Notes under the pieces: generated by a model
The model's input: only the letters and a program-made list of their open reading frames with translations
Told to the model about the DNA's origin: nothing
Databases searched by the model: none
Translations under genes and position numbers: made by a program
In this document: piece after piece, positions 47,326-58,976 of the stretch
Position numbering within the stretch: position 1 is the first letter of the stretch
Layout of the letters: every line of letters starts with the position of its first letter
Assembly (NCBI GenBank): GCA_025738555.1
Contig: JAOVFP010000002.1
Span: 1,922,001 to 1,986,000, forward strand
Direction of reading: 5' to 3'
Source: Cyathus striatus
Lineage: Eukaryota > Basidiomycota > Agaricomycetes > Agaricales > Nidulariaceae
DNA: 64,000 nucleotides

Positions 47326-50300
47326 ATGAGGTTCAGGTACGCCTTCTCTTCTCTTCTCTTCCATTTCATCCCAAACCAAAGCTAACATATGATAAAGCTC
47401 GTCACTCAAGTTCAACGCAGTCGCAGACTGGTGGGACGAATACATCGCCTACGACACCCTCAAGAAATACATCTACCAACTCGAAAAATCACAATCTTCA
47501 AATATACCACCTACCTCCCCAACACTGCGTAACGCAGAACGCGATATCGAAGCTGCCGAACCTCTCCTTTCTTCTTCCCTAGGGGACGAAAGTGCAACCG
47601 ATAAAATCTTCGTCCCGTTCCTTGATCGCGAACTCAAAAAGGTTACGCTTTTCTATGAACATCAAGCACAGGAGCTAGCGGGTGAATTGGATGAATTGAA
47701 AGATGCCATTGTGAGGCAGGAGGAGATGGGCCGAGTGGGGTGGGATGAGGATGAGGAGAGCGATGAGGATAGTGTTGAAGTTTCCCGTAGCCCTGAGAGG
47801 AATCGTCGTCGGGGGAGTGTGAGTGCTTCTCGTGCGAGGAGGAGCGCGGAGGGTAAGAGGAAGGGGTATACTGCTGCTACGTCTCCTAGCGCCGCTGCTG
47901 CAGGTCTGAATTCCTCCAGTTCCTTGTTATGCTATGGTACTGACGAATACTAGGTTCATCCCACCCCTTCCCAGCTCGTCCAAGACGATACAGCGTCTCC
48001 TCACTCTCCTCACACGAAGCAGATGACGAACATACAGACTTATTACACGACACCCACCTGCTCGATTCACTCTCATCCCTCCCCCATCCACAACAACCAC
48101 CTGCGCATACGCGCACGCGCTCGCTCTCACTCAGTCAATCCCTGACTCTGCCACAGAAAGGATTGCATAGACTCGTGACGAGTCTGAAAGATAGCATCAC
48201 CTCGCACCCTCCTACCGCTACGTCCCCTTCTGACGTCGTTGAAGGCGAAGGAGGGGGAATATGGACGAGCAGAAGTGATTATGCATACGATACGAGGTTA
48301 TTGTTCAAGCGCAGGATCACCGCGCTCTTTATTGGATTTACGAACTTGAAGAGTTACGTGGAGGTCAATTACAGTGGCTTTAGAAAGAGTTTGAAAAAGT
48401 CTGTCCCTTTTCCCCTCCCTCCTATTAAAACATACTAACACCCACATAGATACGACAAAGTAACATACTCAAGCCTCTCCCAAACCTACATGCACACACG
48501 CGTGGAGCCATCCACCCCATTCACATCAACCTCCAAATCCCTCCTAAACACACACCTTCAAACCCTTACAGACCTCTACGCGAAGTGCGTCACGCGCTCC
48601 GATAAAGCGGCAGCTAAATCCCAACTTCGGCTTCACCAGCGTGAAAACGTCGCCTGGGAACGAGATACCGTCTGGCGCACGATGATTGCGCGCGAACGTG
48701 CGCATGGTGGGGTGCTCATGGAGGAGAAAGGAAAGGGGGCTGGGTGGAAGGTGGGCAAGTATACACTTGCGAAAGGCGTTCTTTGGTTTGGTGTTGCAGT
48801 GCTTTTGGGTCTTGGGGCTGTTGTTTGGTGGGGTAATGAGGAGGGACGGGGGGAGGAAGGGAGGTGTTTGGGTATTTTGGTGTTTTGTACGGTTTTGTGG
48901 GCTTCTGAGGTTTCTTTTTTCTTTTTTTGGGTTTGGAATGGGGCTGATATGGGATGGGTAGGCTATTCCGTTATTTGTGACGTCGCTCTTTGTTCCGCTT
49001 CTCCTTGTCCTTTTGCGTATCGTGAAGGATGGGGAGGGGAATAGAATGAGTACGCCTGATGCTACTAAGTTCGTCTCTCCTTCCCCCCCTCTTCTCTTCT
49101 ACTTACCCACTCCTTTATCACAGATTCATATTCAGTCAGATGTTCAGCCCGACAATAATGCTCCTCATAGGAGGCTTCACTATCTCTTCCGCACTCTCCA
49201 AATCTAACATTGACAGAGTGCTGATTACGCGCGTGTTAGCTCTTGCTGGGACACGTCCCAGCACAGTGTTATTGGCTTTCATGGGCGTTTCGTGTTTTGC
49301 TAGTATGTGGATTAGGTGGGTTTTTCGTTTTTGATTGTGGTTCCTGGTTCTTCCTTTTTCTTCTTTTTCTGTGTGTCGTTGCGTTGGGCGAATGGGGCGA
49401 GCGCGTCTGTCCACGCCTATGCATACGTACAGTGTCTTTTGATTCATTTTTTCTTTTACTTCTATGTGCTGTTGGATTATGCCAAATGTGGAAGGGGCAG
49501 GGCGGGCGCGTCCGTATACGTCGAGTGATATCATAGCCGCGTCCGCGCTTTGTGTCCCCCTTACGTTACTTTTTCTATTTGATTTAAAGCTCATAAATTG
49601 GGTTTGAGAGCTCGTGCACGGTTGTTGCCTTGCTTATCCTTTCTTCTAAACCCCATCGAAATCTACGCGTCGTGGGTCTAGCTCTGGTCTAAGCTGAGCT
49701 GAACATTGGACCCACTGCTTCTTGTTCTGGGCTATAGTATGGATGATTCCGAGAGCTTCTATCTTTCTTTCTTTCGTTTGTGTGTTTTTTCATTTAGTTT
49801 TGGGGTTTGGTTGGAGATGGCTTTTTTCAGTGCTGTTTTCTTTTGGATTGGGATTGGGTGGTTTTAACGGGTGTTGTGTGCGGTTGCAGTACACGCCTGG
49901 ATTTCTCCATCCGCCACGACCTAGTCGTGGCAAGCGGTGCTTAAGCAAGGAACTCTTTGAGTGTCAGCCACCCCCTTCTCGAGGACAGCTTTTCAATTTT
50001 CATTCTTGTTCGTTTTGGGCTTTATTTCCGGGTCATTCATCCCCTTGAATGGCTGTAGCTCTTTGATTTCCGCGAAGGACACCTGTCGCCGTCCTTCACG
50101 CTGGTCTATATTCGCCACCGCCACTGTTTGACGCTGGAGGTGTCTGGTGCCCTTGCTGGTCCCTCTCCCTGACTGATGCACAACGTTCACATGGGATGGC
50201 CCGTGGACCGGGAGGTTCTGCACCCTTCCTTCTTTCTCATCATGGCACACAACCTAATCCTCTTTCCTTTTTCTGCCTCACTTGAAGCTTATTTGCATGC

Positions 50301-52847
50301 TCCCCCTATTGGTTGGACATACTACTTGATCTGGGCCGAGCTAGCCTCCTCTTTCATTTTCCTATTCTTTTTTGCGTGTTCAGCGGGCCGACGTTTTCAT
50401 TTTTCGATTATCGTTTCGTTTGCGGGGCCCGCCCGCTTACCTCTCACGCCTTCCCCGCCATCAAATGCCATCTGTTGTCGTCCGCGTGCACTTGTCATGA
50501 TCAACAGCTCACTGTCGTAGGCTGTTGCCAGGGCCTCCCTCGTTTGCGTGTGTGCCGTGTCCACACTTTGCTGATGATCGTTCGAATCTTTCTGCGAAAT
50601 CGTATCTCGCTTCGTCCTCGTCGACGACGACGACACTTTCGTGATTCCGTCCGGTTGTTGCTGTCGTGTTTCTCCGTTCTTGTCCGTCCTCGCGTGTTTC
50701 GGTACCGTTGTAGGTCCTGGTCCTGGGTGTCGTGTTTAACCTGCGCAGTTCAGGGCCTATCTTGACCTTTTTTTCTCGTTTTTGGGTCATCGATTTGTCT
50801 TTGAGCCGTTGCTGCCATGCTACTCACTTATTGTCGGATGTTCGTCGGTGGGCATCTGATGCGCTTCCTCCGCTATCGGGTGCACCATTATCAGTGCTCG
50901 CCCGAGAAGGGAAGAGTCCGTCCGATCGTGCGCTCTCCCCATGCGTGGTCCCTCTCCCCCCCACATTTTTTCATTGATCGGGTTTATGCACGGGAGATGC
51001 TTCCGTATTTTCCCTTTTTTCATTTCTTTTCCTTTTCCTAATGCTGCGCGCTTGCTGAGGCTGCATTGTTATGTGATAAATCGGGTAGATCGGATTGGGA
51101 GCTAGGATTTTGACCTGGGGTGATGCTCCGTGCATGCAGCTGATGCCAGGTTTTTTGTATCATCGGTGAATCGGACTCGGTTTTTTCGTAGATGGGTGGA
51201 TGGGCTGGACCTGCAGACCTTCCCTTACCTTCTTCTATGTCATTCCATTTCATCCTTTTTTCGACTTCCCATTCTTGGATTATTACTTTTACGGGTGCTA
51301 ACTAATGGCTTCCTTCCCCGCATAGTAATGTCGCCGCGCCCACCCTTTGCTTTACCCTGATCAAGGTGTGTGTTCCCGCTCGCCACTTCTCGTCGTCATC
51401 GTCGTGCCTGACGTCGAGTCCCCTTCAGCCTATTCTAAGGACGCTCCCTCCTAGAGCATCATTCGCCCCATGTCTTATTGTGAGCACCTACTCCGCCTCT
51501 CGCGGAACCTTTGCTGACAGCCTTCCGCTTCGCTTCTTTTGCTTCGCCGACATCATATACATGAACACAGCTTGCCATAGCGCTCGCTGCGAACATTGGA
51601 GGGCAGAGCTCTCCCATCTCTTCCCCGCAGAATCTCATCGCGATTGGAGAAATGGACCCCTCGATAGATTGGGCGTCATGGTTCGCCGTGGCGCTCCCAG
51701 TGTCAGCTATCTCCATTATTCTCATATGGTTGCTCCTCCTTGCGTCTTATCGGCCCGCTCGCGCTCCGAACGGCGAAGGTGAAATAGAGATCAAACCCAT
51801 CCGACCTACGTTGGAGAAATTCACGCTGAAACAGTACTGGGTCTCATTCGTTTGCATTACGACCATTGTCTTGTGGTGCATTGAACACAAGATCGAGAGT
51901 TGGGTCGGTGACATGGGGGTCATTGCCCTCTTCCCCATTGTGGCATTCTTCTCAACTGGAGTCTTGAAAAAGGTGAGTTCTTTGTAACAGGCTGTGTGCT
52001 CTCCTCGGCCTTGATGGGGCTTTCGATATTTGGAAGGAGGCAGCTGACCTTGATTTATTTTGATAGGATGACTTTGAACGCTTCGCGTGGACCATCGTTT
52101 TCCTTGCTATGGGGGGTATTGCCCTGGGTAAGGGTGTTGTTGCTAGCGGCTTGCTGGACGCCATGGACGGCTTCGTGAACGACCTTGTCGCGGGCCGTTC
52201 ATTGTACACCGTCGTGGCCATTCTCTCGCCCATAGTTCTGGTGAGTAGTTACCCACCGATTGGTGCTTTCTCCACGCACGATTGTCGCTTACATGCCAAA
52301 CTTGCTCAGATCATCTCGACTTTCATCAGCCATACGATCGCCAGTGTTCTACTGGTACCCATCGCCTCGAAGGTGGGAGAGAGCCTCCCGGGAAAGCCAC
52401 AGAATCTGCTTATATTTATCACTGGCCTCATTTGTTCAACCGGCATGGGCATGCCTGTATCTGGCTTCCCCAACCAGACAGCGTAAGTGTTTTGTTGATG
52501 CCTTCCATTCAGAACAAAACATTACCCCGATTCCCCTGTCTGTTCAAATTACGGAACGTTCATCTGACCATATTGTTTGTTTATGATATGACAGTGCCAC
52601 ACAAGAGAACGAACTGGGTGAATTATATCTCTCCAATGTCGACTTCTTGAAGAACGGTGTGCCGGCCAGTATTGTGGCGACCATTGTACGTTTCCCCGGC
52701 TATATGTTCCTTGGCGAATTCTTATGCTTCTCGTTGCAGGTCGTATCCACCGTTGGATTTGCATTGATGAGGCTCATTGGGTAAGGGCCCTAAAACCTAC
52801 TTATTTCCTTTTACACATTGACCATCTCTCTCTTTGTCAGACTTTGA
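47326..52847 (+). CDS. SPX-domain phosphate transporter, PHO87/PHO90/PHO91 type
   Basis: Fourteen exons: 47326-47336, 47398-47903, 47954-48398, 48450-48909, 48962-49068, 49124-49315, 51326-51365, 51429-51479, 51571-51972, 52067-52240, 52310-52482, 52595-52685, 52740-52780 and 52841-52847. They total 2,700 nt (899 residues), matching yeast PHO87/PHO90 in size. The SPX domain (~1-315) starts MRFSSSLKF and carries basic DTLKKYIYQLEK and KSLKKYDKVTY helices that sense inositol pyrophosphates. A divalent-anion symporter domain (DASS, ~415-899) follows, with many membrane helices and the family motif AANIGGQSSPISSPQN; SGFPNQTA near the end is the second anion/sodium site. It should import phosphate at the plasma membrane or release it from the vacuole. 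Intron 6 (49316-51325) is 2,010 nt, against 50-112 nt for the others. Confidence 0.93.
49316..51325 (+). other. Unusually long (2,010-nt) intron in the phosphate transporter gene
   Basis: The donor GTGGGT and acceptor CCCCGCATAG, with branch GCTAACTAAT, restore MWISNVAAP in frame. The intron is strongly T/C-rich on the coding strand and has no open frame with a family signature. It contains a perfect hairpin GCCACGAC-CTA-GTCGTGGC at 49913-49931. No terminal inverted repeat or target duplication was found by eye. It may hold an old insertion, a nested RNA gene or regulatory sequence. Confidence 0.7.
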
Positions 52848-54157
52848 TATCACGCGCATTGGTCTTAATATATTTCGATTTATGGGCGGATTGAGACAAT
52901 CATAACTATATACACGGAACATAGATATCTCACTTATTTTGGAATATAATCTAGCCTCTCATGGTTTTTCTTCACTCACGCCTGCTTCTTAGCAAGGTAG
53001 TGCTGCTACGGCACCGAAAGATATTCCACATCGTTGGGTTGCTGGATCCAGTTCATGAGATGATGTTCTGGGACAGTGGCTTCAACCTCGGAATCCACAC
53101 TTTGTTTCCGAATTCTCGTCTTCTCGCTACGTCAGTATATACGGTTCCGGCGCCCGCCTATGTTCACATACATCCTTGCGTGGGTACGGCAACTGGACCG
53201 TTGCCGTACCAGAAACTATCTCTGTCCCTGGGAGACATAACTACATTCACAGGAAATTACAGTGGGCTTGCTTCGCCTGTCATTCTCGCGGTCGTCGCCG
53301 ATTGACATTCAATTTATCTCACCATGTGCGAGTATATTCCATGCTTGGCGGCGGGTGTCGTTCATTACTAAAAGACCGGGCAACTCTGGTTCTTAAGTTA
53401 CAGTGGGTAATAAATGAATTTATTGCAGGCGCCTAGTTGTTAACGCGTTTCTCAGGTTCGGCGGGTCCTCTCGTAATCCTTCCCCAGATGCTGTCTCGCT
53501 ATCGACGACGAGGCACAAAGAGGTTTCGGGTTAAACTACCGAACGTCCGGTTTCCCGCCACAGAATGCCATATCAGTGTTCCCTCGATTCCAAGTAGGCA
53601 ACGGCTGGGGGTGTTGCGGTACCGAACGTTTCATCTCACGAGGAATAACATTAGTCTCTCGAGGTCTACAGACGGGGCTGAAGTGGTTCTCCATCAAAAC
53701 CTAAAGAAGTAGGAACCCAGATATCTGGGAATCGCGGAGGGAAATAAGTTTCTATTTGTAGGTTTCTACTTTAAGAGTGTCGACACTTGACATCTTTGTT
53801 CACGAAAACAGAATTATCACGCCGCTTCACTTCCTCATGGTGTACGTGATCTCCATACCTTAAGCCATCGAGAAAAGAAGTTCGGTGGTGATTTATTTCC
53901 GCGGAAAACCCTCGATGTCATGAGTTTGCTGTCAGTGACAATTTCATCCATCACTTAATGCCCGTTTGACGGCATATTCTTGGAGCCCTTACAGGTCATA
54001 GGATCATTGGACCAGGTATGAATGTGGAATAATGCGTGCAAATAAGTAATTAGTACATACATACGTTATAACTGCTATGTGTGGGCATCAAACTATCTGA
54101 ATGAAATTATCCAATAATTCAAGAAAAGAGAAGAAAAAACCAACCGCCCGTGGAGTG
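52848..54157. other. Intergenic region between convergent genes
   Basis: No supported gene. Frames at 52961-53305 and 53437-53712 lack any signature. A strong hairpin sits at 53183-53210. GTACCGAACGT or ACCGAACGT recurs near 53537 and 53620, hinting at repeat-derived sequence. Confidence 0.4.
53183..53210. repeat. Perfect 11-bp hairpin
   Basis: GGTACGGCAAC and its reverse complement GTTGCCGTACC are separated by six bases. It lies 335 bp after the transporter stop, so it is too far to be a plain 3' end signal. Function unknown. Confidence 0.6.
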
Positions 54158-56121
54158 TTACCACGGCCGGTGGGGATGAACAGAATTCGAATCACTATCA
54201 CTATCAGCGTCGTAAGGCGACCTTCTCGTCACAGACGAGGTAGAATAAACTCTTTCAACACCCCGGCCATCATTAATTAAAATCGACGACGTCAAGGGTA
54301 CTTTGTCCGTTCCAAACATGCCTGTTAGCCGTTGGTCTCTGGGCGGCGCGTACGAAGGGATCCCAACACTGCTCTCGCGGCCGGAATAAGAGCTCTGGGG
54401 AGTGGTAGGCGTGATTGGGGACGTCCCACCGGTGGAGTCTCCCTCGTGCGAGGCATCAGAGGGTGCGAGGTGGCTTGACTGCGAGCGTCTAAGCCCATAC
54501 GCACCCGGTGATCGTCGTCGAGAAAAGTCCACGCCTGCTCGTTCTTGATAAGACCTCGAGAGAGCGTGAAGATGAGGCGACCTCTCCGTTCGACTCCTAT
54601 ATAAAAAAGAAATATTTTTAACCCGGGATGGACCAAGTGCAAGAAGGAAACTGTACCTACGCGTAAGGATGTGCATTCAACGAATGTCTCCTCGACGACG
54701 ACGACGAATCATGCGAAGGATACTGCGCTGACGAAGAGGATGAAGGCTGCCTCTCGGATTCCATGGCAAAATCATCGTCATCCAACTTGAGCCGCCTCAA
54801 TACAGCAGCCGAATCGCTCGTATTCACCCCGCGCAAGTCTTCAAGCGCAGAAATAGGGGGGAGAGCGTAAGGACTGTCGGAGGCGGATTTATCGCCAGCT
54901 GAGCGGAGAGGGGGGAGCGTAATCGACTCGCCTCCTGGGCGCGGGCTGTGTCCTAATCCATGACTGCTGCGGGGAGGGATATCGAGCGAGAGCGAGCCTT
55001 TGGGTGATTTGTTGTGCCCCATGTAGGGCGAGTACCTGTGCGACTGCATGTGCTCGTGCGAGTGGGAGCCGTGTAGCGATGGCGAGTCTGGTGGAACACT
55101 GCCATTGCTTTGATGCGCGTGCGGGTGTGGGGGGTTGTACGCGCTTGGTGGAGGGAATTGCGAGTAGTGCGGAGGGGAATGTTGGTGTTGATGTTGATGT
55201 GGAAGAGGGTGAGGATGGGGATGCTGGTGGGGATGAGGATGCGTTTGAGCTGCTTGGAGAGGACTGCGCGTGTGCGAGCCTGGTGTGACTACTGTCCAGC
55301 TTTGTGCATCGGTAGCAGGTGCGCCTTTCATTAAAGCGCTTTGCGTTGTGCGTCGGGCGCGGCGTCTGCCATTTCCGGACGCTACGACTTGCCCATAACC
55401 TGGTTGGTCCGGCGAGAGACAAGTGGTAGGGAAGGTGGGACTGTTGGACAAGGTCAACTGAGATGTTTAATTGAAAAAAAATTCAGGGAATATGTACCCA
55501 AAGAGTGGTATTAAATCGTCCCGTATGGTCCAGGCCACTCTGCGAGAAAGTCGCAATGCAACCTATACAGATAAAATCAAGGGTAATTTAATAAGAAATT
55601 GAGAAGTAGCAGAACGAAAGACGTACTTCGTACGGCATCCATGTGCCTTGGATTTTTAAATATCCACCACGAACGCGGCGGATGAGGGGTGCTAGGTCCG
55701 GTTGTGAGTCGATCATTTTAACGATGTCAGCTGTGGGTGGAAAATATATATGTTAGAGGAGGGTGGCGGGAAGGGAAATGTGGAATATACCTTTGGAATT
55801 TCCAAGGGCTATGACGATGAATTAATTAGTGGACTCAGGTGCGCCGGACAATGGGGCTCACCCTTCCATATCCCGGTCCATAGAATGTACCCGTCGTCAA
55901 TATCCATCATGATCCACTGTCCGTTGAGTGGGTACTCGTATACTGGACTGCGTGGGGTGAATTTAGCAGGGGTGGTGGAATAAATAAATGCGGTGGCGGA
56001 CGTACATGTACCCTCTTGGATCATTACTGGTAATATAGCGGCCCTTTGTGACATGGTGCTTTGCACTGGCGTAGGGGCGGAACCTTGGAGTATTAGCAGT
56101 GTTGGAGGAAGAGTTCTGCAT
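54158..56121 (-). CDS. APSES-domain (KilA-N/StuA-like) transcription factor
   Basis: Seven exons, 5' to 3': 56121-56006, 55947-55862, 55808-55791, 55730-55627, 55562-55498, 55440-54661 and 54596-54158. They total 1,608 nt (535 residues). The APSES DNA-binding domain fills about residues 25-140: KGRYITSNDPRGYIPVYEYP, DDGYILWTGIWKALGNSKAD, RRVRGGYLKIQGTWMPYEVA and RRVAWTIRDDLIPLFGP. The rest is low-complexity with His/Pro repeats (~175-225), Ser runs and acidic patches, typical of activation or repression regions. APSES factors control development, dimorphism and the cell cycle in fungi; StuA-like members act in sporulation and fruiting. The third exon is only 18 nt. An alternative start at 56195, spliced by a 59-nt intron to 56115, would change the first residues, but a TATA box sits right before it. 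Confidence 0.93.
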
Positions 56122-56197
56122 GGTGTCCTTGATAGAGTGAGTCTATGTGGGGAAGATATATATATGTGGCATACCTGTATGATCCCAGTGGCCATGT

Positions 56198-56212
56198 TTT
56201 ATATATATAAAA
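56198..56212 (-). promoter_or_regulatory. TATA box of the APSES gene
   Basis: On the minus strand TATATATAAAAC lies about 80-90 nt before the ATG at 56121 and directly before the ATG at 56195. Its position argues that transcription starts downstream of 56195, favouring 56121 as the start codon. Confidence 0.5.
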
Positions 56213-56466
56213 CCACGGGGTGGAGAGATGTCGGAGGAGAAGCAGAAGGGGGAGTATGTGGCAGAAAGGGAAAACGGGATGGATTGTTGGAGGGGTTGAT
56301 ATTAAGAGGAAAACAGGCTAAGTTGACGGCATTTTTCGGTGTGTTTCCGACGGCAGATTTAATCCTAAGCAGGACACAGGCGGGCCTAATCTGGGCGAAG
56401 CACGCGTAAATACATATCTTGTTCACAACCCAAAAAAGGAAGTTCACTCCATCTTGCAATACAAAT

Positions 56467-57474
56467 GGGGATGCCCAATCCCCGGTTACACGCCGCGGCG
56501 TGACATTATGTCACAGCGTGTGACACCTTCCGAGACCTGAAGCCGGGCACCTTTATCAACTTTCCTCTTTCCACAGCATTTATATCACCATAAAACTGTA
56601 TGTTGTACATTTATATATGTTCATTTAATGTATATATGAGCTTGTTTTAAATATATACACGATTTTAAGACTTTAAATAGCAAAACTTGAAAAATGCCTG
56701 CTATTTTAGCAGGGAAAACTCATTTTGAATAGATGTCCTCAACGACTTCACGGATCGACATGGATTATAGAGCAAAGTTGCACTATACATCGAATAAAAT
56801 ATTGCTCCGAACCCAGATTTTTTATTCTCTGTCGCTAAGGTAAAAAACGACCTGAAAAATCACGACTTCTACATATTATGCTTCGAAATTAACAATTCTG
56901 CGTTCGGAGAGTTATTGCCTTCGTCTAGTAGTGCAAAATTGCTCTATATATCATATAAATCGGTGCATCCGTTGATGAGTTCTATTCAAAACAAGCTGTT
57001 CTACTATATTATTAGTAATATTAGATCTACTAACATTTATCTCGCCAATGCAACTTATTTTTTGCCCTGATCATGAAATACATGCTATACACACTAATTC
57101 AGTTCAATTTTATATGTTTGTGTTGTTAAAATTCATTGCTAGGATTGTTTTTGGAGAAGATACTTTCTGACCCAATATCTTATCTCAGAGTAAATATAAG
57201 CAAATAAATGCTTCTCACATGCGCGCTTGCGCATTGAGGCATCTGAACAGGTGGTCTAAGTAGTCTCACAGTGCAATTTCTAAATTTTTGCTATATATTT
57301 ATGCTTATGTTAAATTAAACATGTTTTACTCGTCATATGAGATCAAAATATTGATAATTTGAATGTGGAGGATGGAAATATGATGTGAGAAAGGCCGGCT
57401 TCAAATTTTGTGACAGATGTGTGACGATGTGTGACACAACAGGGCCGCGTGACATATAGGAATTGGGCATCCCC
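56467..57474. mobile_element. Non-autonomous DNA transposon, 1,008 bp, 9-bp target duplication
   Basis: The termini are a 13-bp inverted repeat, GGGGATGCCCAAT and its complement, flanked by the perfect 9-bp direct repeat AATACAAAT at 56458-56466 and 57475-57483. Next to each end are several GTGAC/GTCAC motifs, such as GTGACATTATGTCAC at the left and GTGTGACGATGTGTGAC at the right. The interior is very AT-rich and encodes nothing. A 9-bp duplication fits Mutator-like elements best; hAT or KDZ elements normally make 8 bp. Perfect duplications suggest recent insertion. It lies about 345 bp upstream of the APSES start codon. Confidence 0.9.
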
Positions 57475-57483
57475 AATACAAAT

Positions 57484-58976
57484 CTGGGACTTGGACCGGG
57501 ACCTGCGCCTTTCCCAATCCGGAATACAATCGAGATCTCACCAAAACAATCAACACCCGGCCCTCGATCGGCAAGATCAATCCCAGATCTAAGTGTCATT
57601 TTTGCACGCATCTCTCTTTTTCCCGAGATTTCCTTATTTGGTGTGGGGACTCTCGCGCTTTGCGCACTTGGGCTGGAGAGAGAGATGCACACCTAATTCT
57701 ACTCTGATTCTGAAACAATACAAGTCCGTCCTTTCGTTCATCACTATCAGACTTTCCCGACAAGGGCCCAGTTCCCTCCAGCTCCATCGCACCGCGCAGC
57801 GATCGCAGAGCCATAAGGGTAACTATACATAACACGTCGTTATGTACATCCTCCGCTACATTCGCCAACCACCCTCCATACAATTTTGAATTCCAAATTT
57901 ACGGCGGCGCAGTACAGTTGGCTTGCTGCTACGTGGGTGGCTCTCGCTGATAGCTAAAACTAGCACCCGGCCTGTCGTAAGAATTCAAATATTTCATATA
58001 GCTAGAAGAAGAACACAACGAACAGCCTCAACCATACACTTCTCACTTCCCTTCGAATCTCTACATATCCCTTCCCCACCAAACCAAAAGGCGTAAGCAC
58101 TAACCCACTTCAAAATCCAAGCAAAGTAACATCCAAAATCCGTGCCTGAGACCTCGATCGAAGTCACGAGCCTGAAAGTCAACAACGTGCCGTATGCCGT
58201 CCATCCGAGCACTCGCACAAATTGAGTGACTGCAATAATTGTAAAAATCATACATAATTCTCTTGGTCCAGCAAATTCTGAAAACGTTCTAGTTCAGGAC
58301 CCGAAAAGTCCTTGACGACCATGAGCCTCCCAATTCCATCCCTGGATGAGGATCGGATTCCCCTCTCTCTCTCTCTAGAAGAGGGCGGCCCGCGGGGCGG
58401 GGGGTGCGCGTCCTCTGCTCATTCAAGCATACCCAATTTTCACAGTATTCAATCCTTATTTCGATTACTTCCAATTTTATTTTCAATCATCCATCGGGAT
58501 GGCCTACTTTTGAATCTGATTGTTCCCCTTGATCATTTCCATGTAACTGCATACTTGAACGAAAACAGGCCCTTTGATAGCTCTGCTTACCACATTGATC
58601 CTCCCCACACTCGGTACCGAATGGACCGTGGGCTTCGCATATATGTTCCGAGGATGAACCAGGTGGCATATGATTGTTGCCCTGATGCGTTGGTAAGATG
58701 GATGTTTTTGTAAGCACGTCATGACTTGAGAAATTGTAGAACGCGTCATATCATCTTAAACAACCAAAAGTAACGAACGCATAAACGATGATGATACTGT
58801 ATAAAGAGAGACAGACAAACGCTAGAGATACATATACGTATCGCAGTCCAACGAGACGAGACAAAAAAGAGAGAGATCGTAAAAATCATAAAAATCAAAA
58901 CAAACGAGAAAAAAATAATCAAACGAATAAAAAAAGAAAAAAGCGTTTTTATGGCAGACCTCTAATCTAAGTAGTA
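57484..58976. other. Region between the transposon and ornithine decarboxylase
   Basis: A hydrophobic 85-codon frame (57994-58251, minus) and a 133-codon frame (58312-58713, plus) are open, but neither has a known signature. A purine-rich tract at 58860-58950 lies just past the decarboxylase stop, so its transcript 3' region would be pyrimidine-rich. Confidence 0.35.

Noticed and set aside
49722..50765. Open frames inside the 2-kb intron as nested genes
   Set aside because: No family signature and strong T/C bias; they look like chance frames.
58312..58713. 133-codon frame as a gene
   Set aside because: No recognised domain, and it lies in the 3' flank of ornithine decarboxylase; not enough support.
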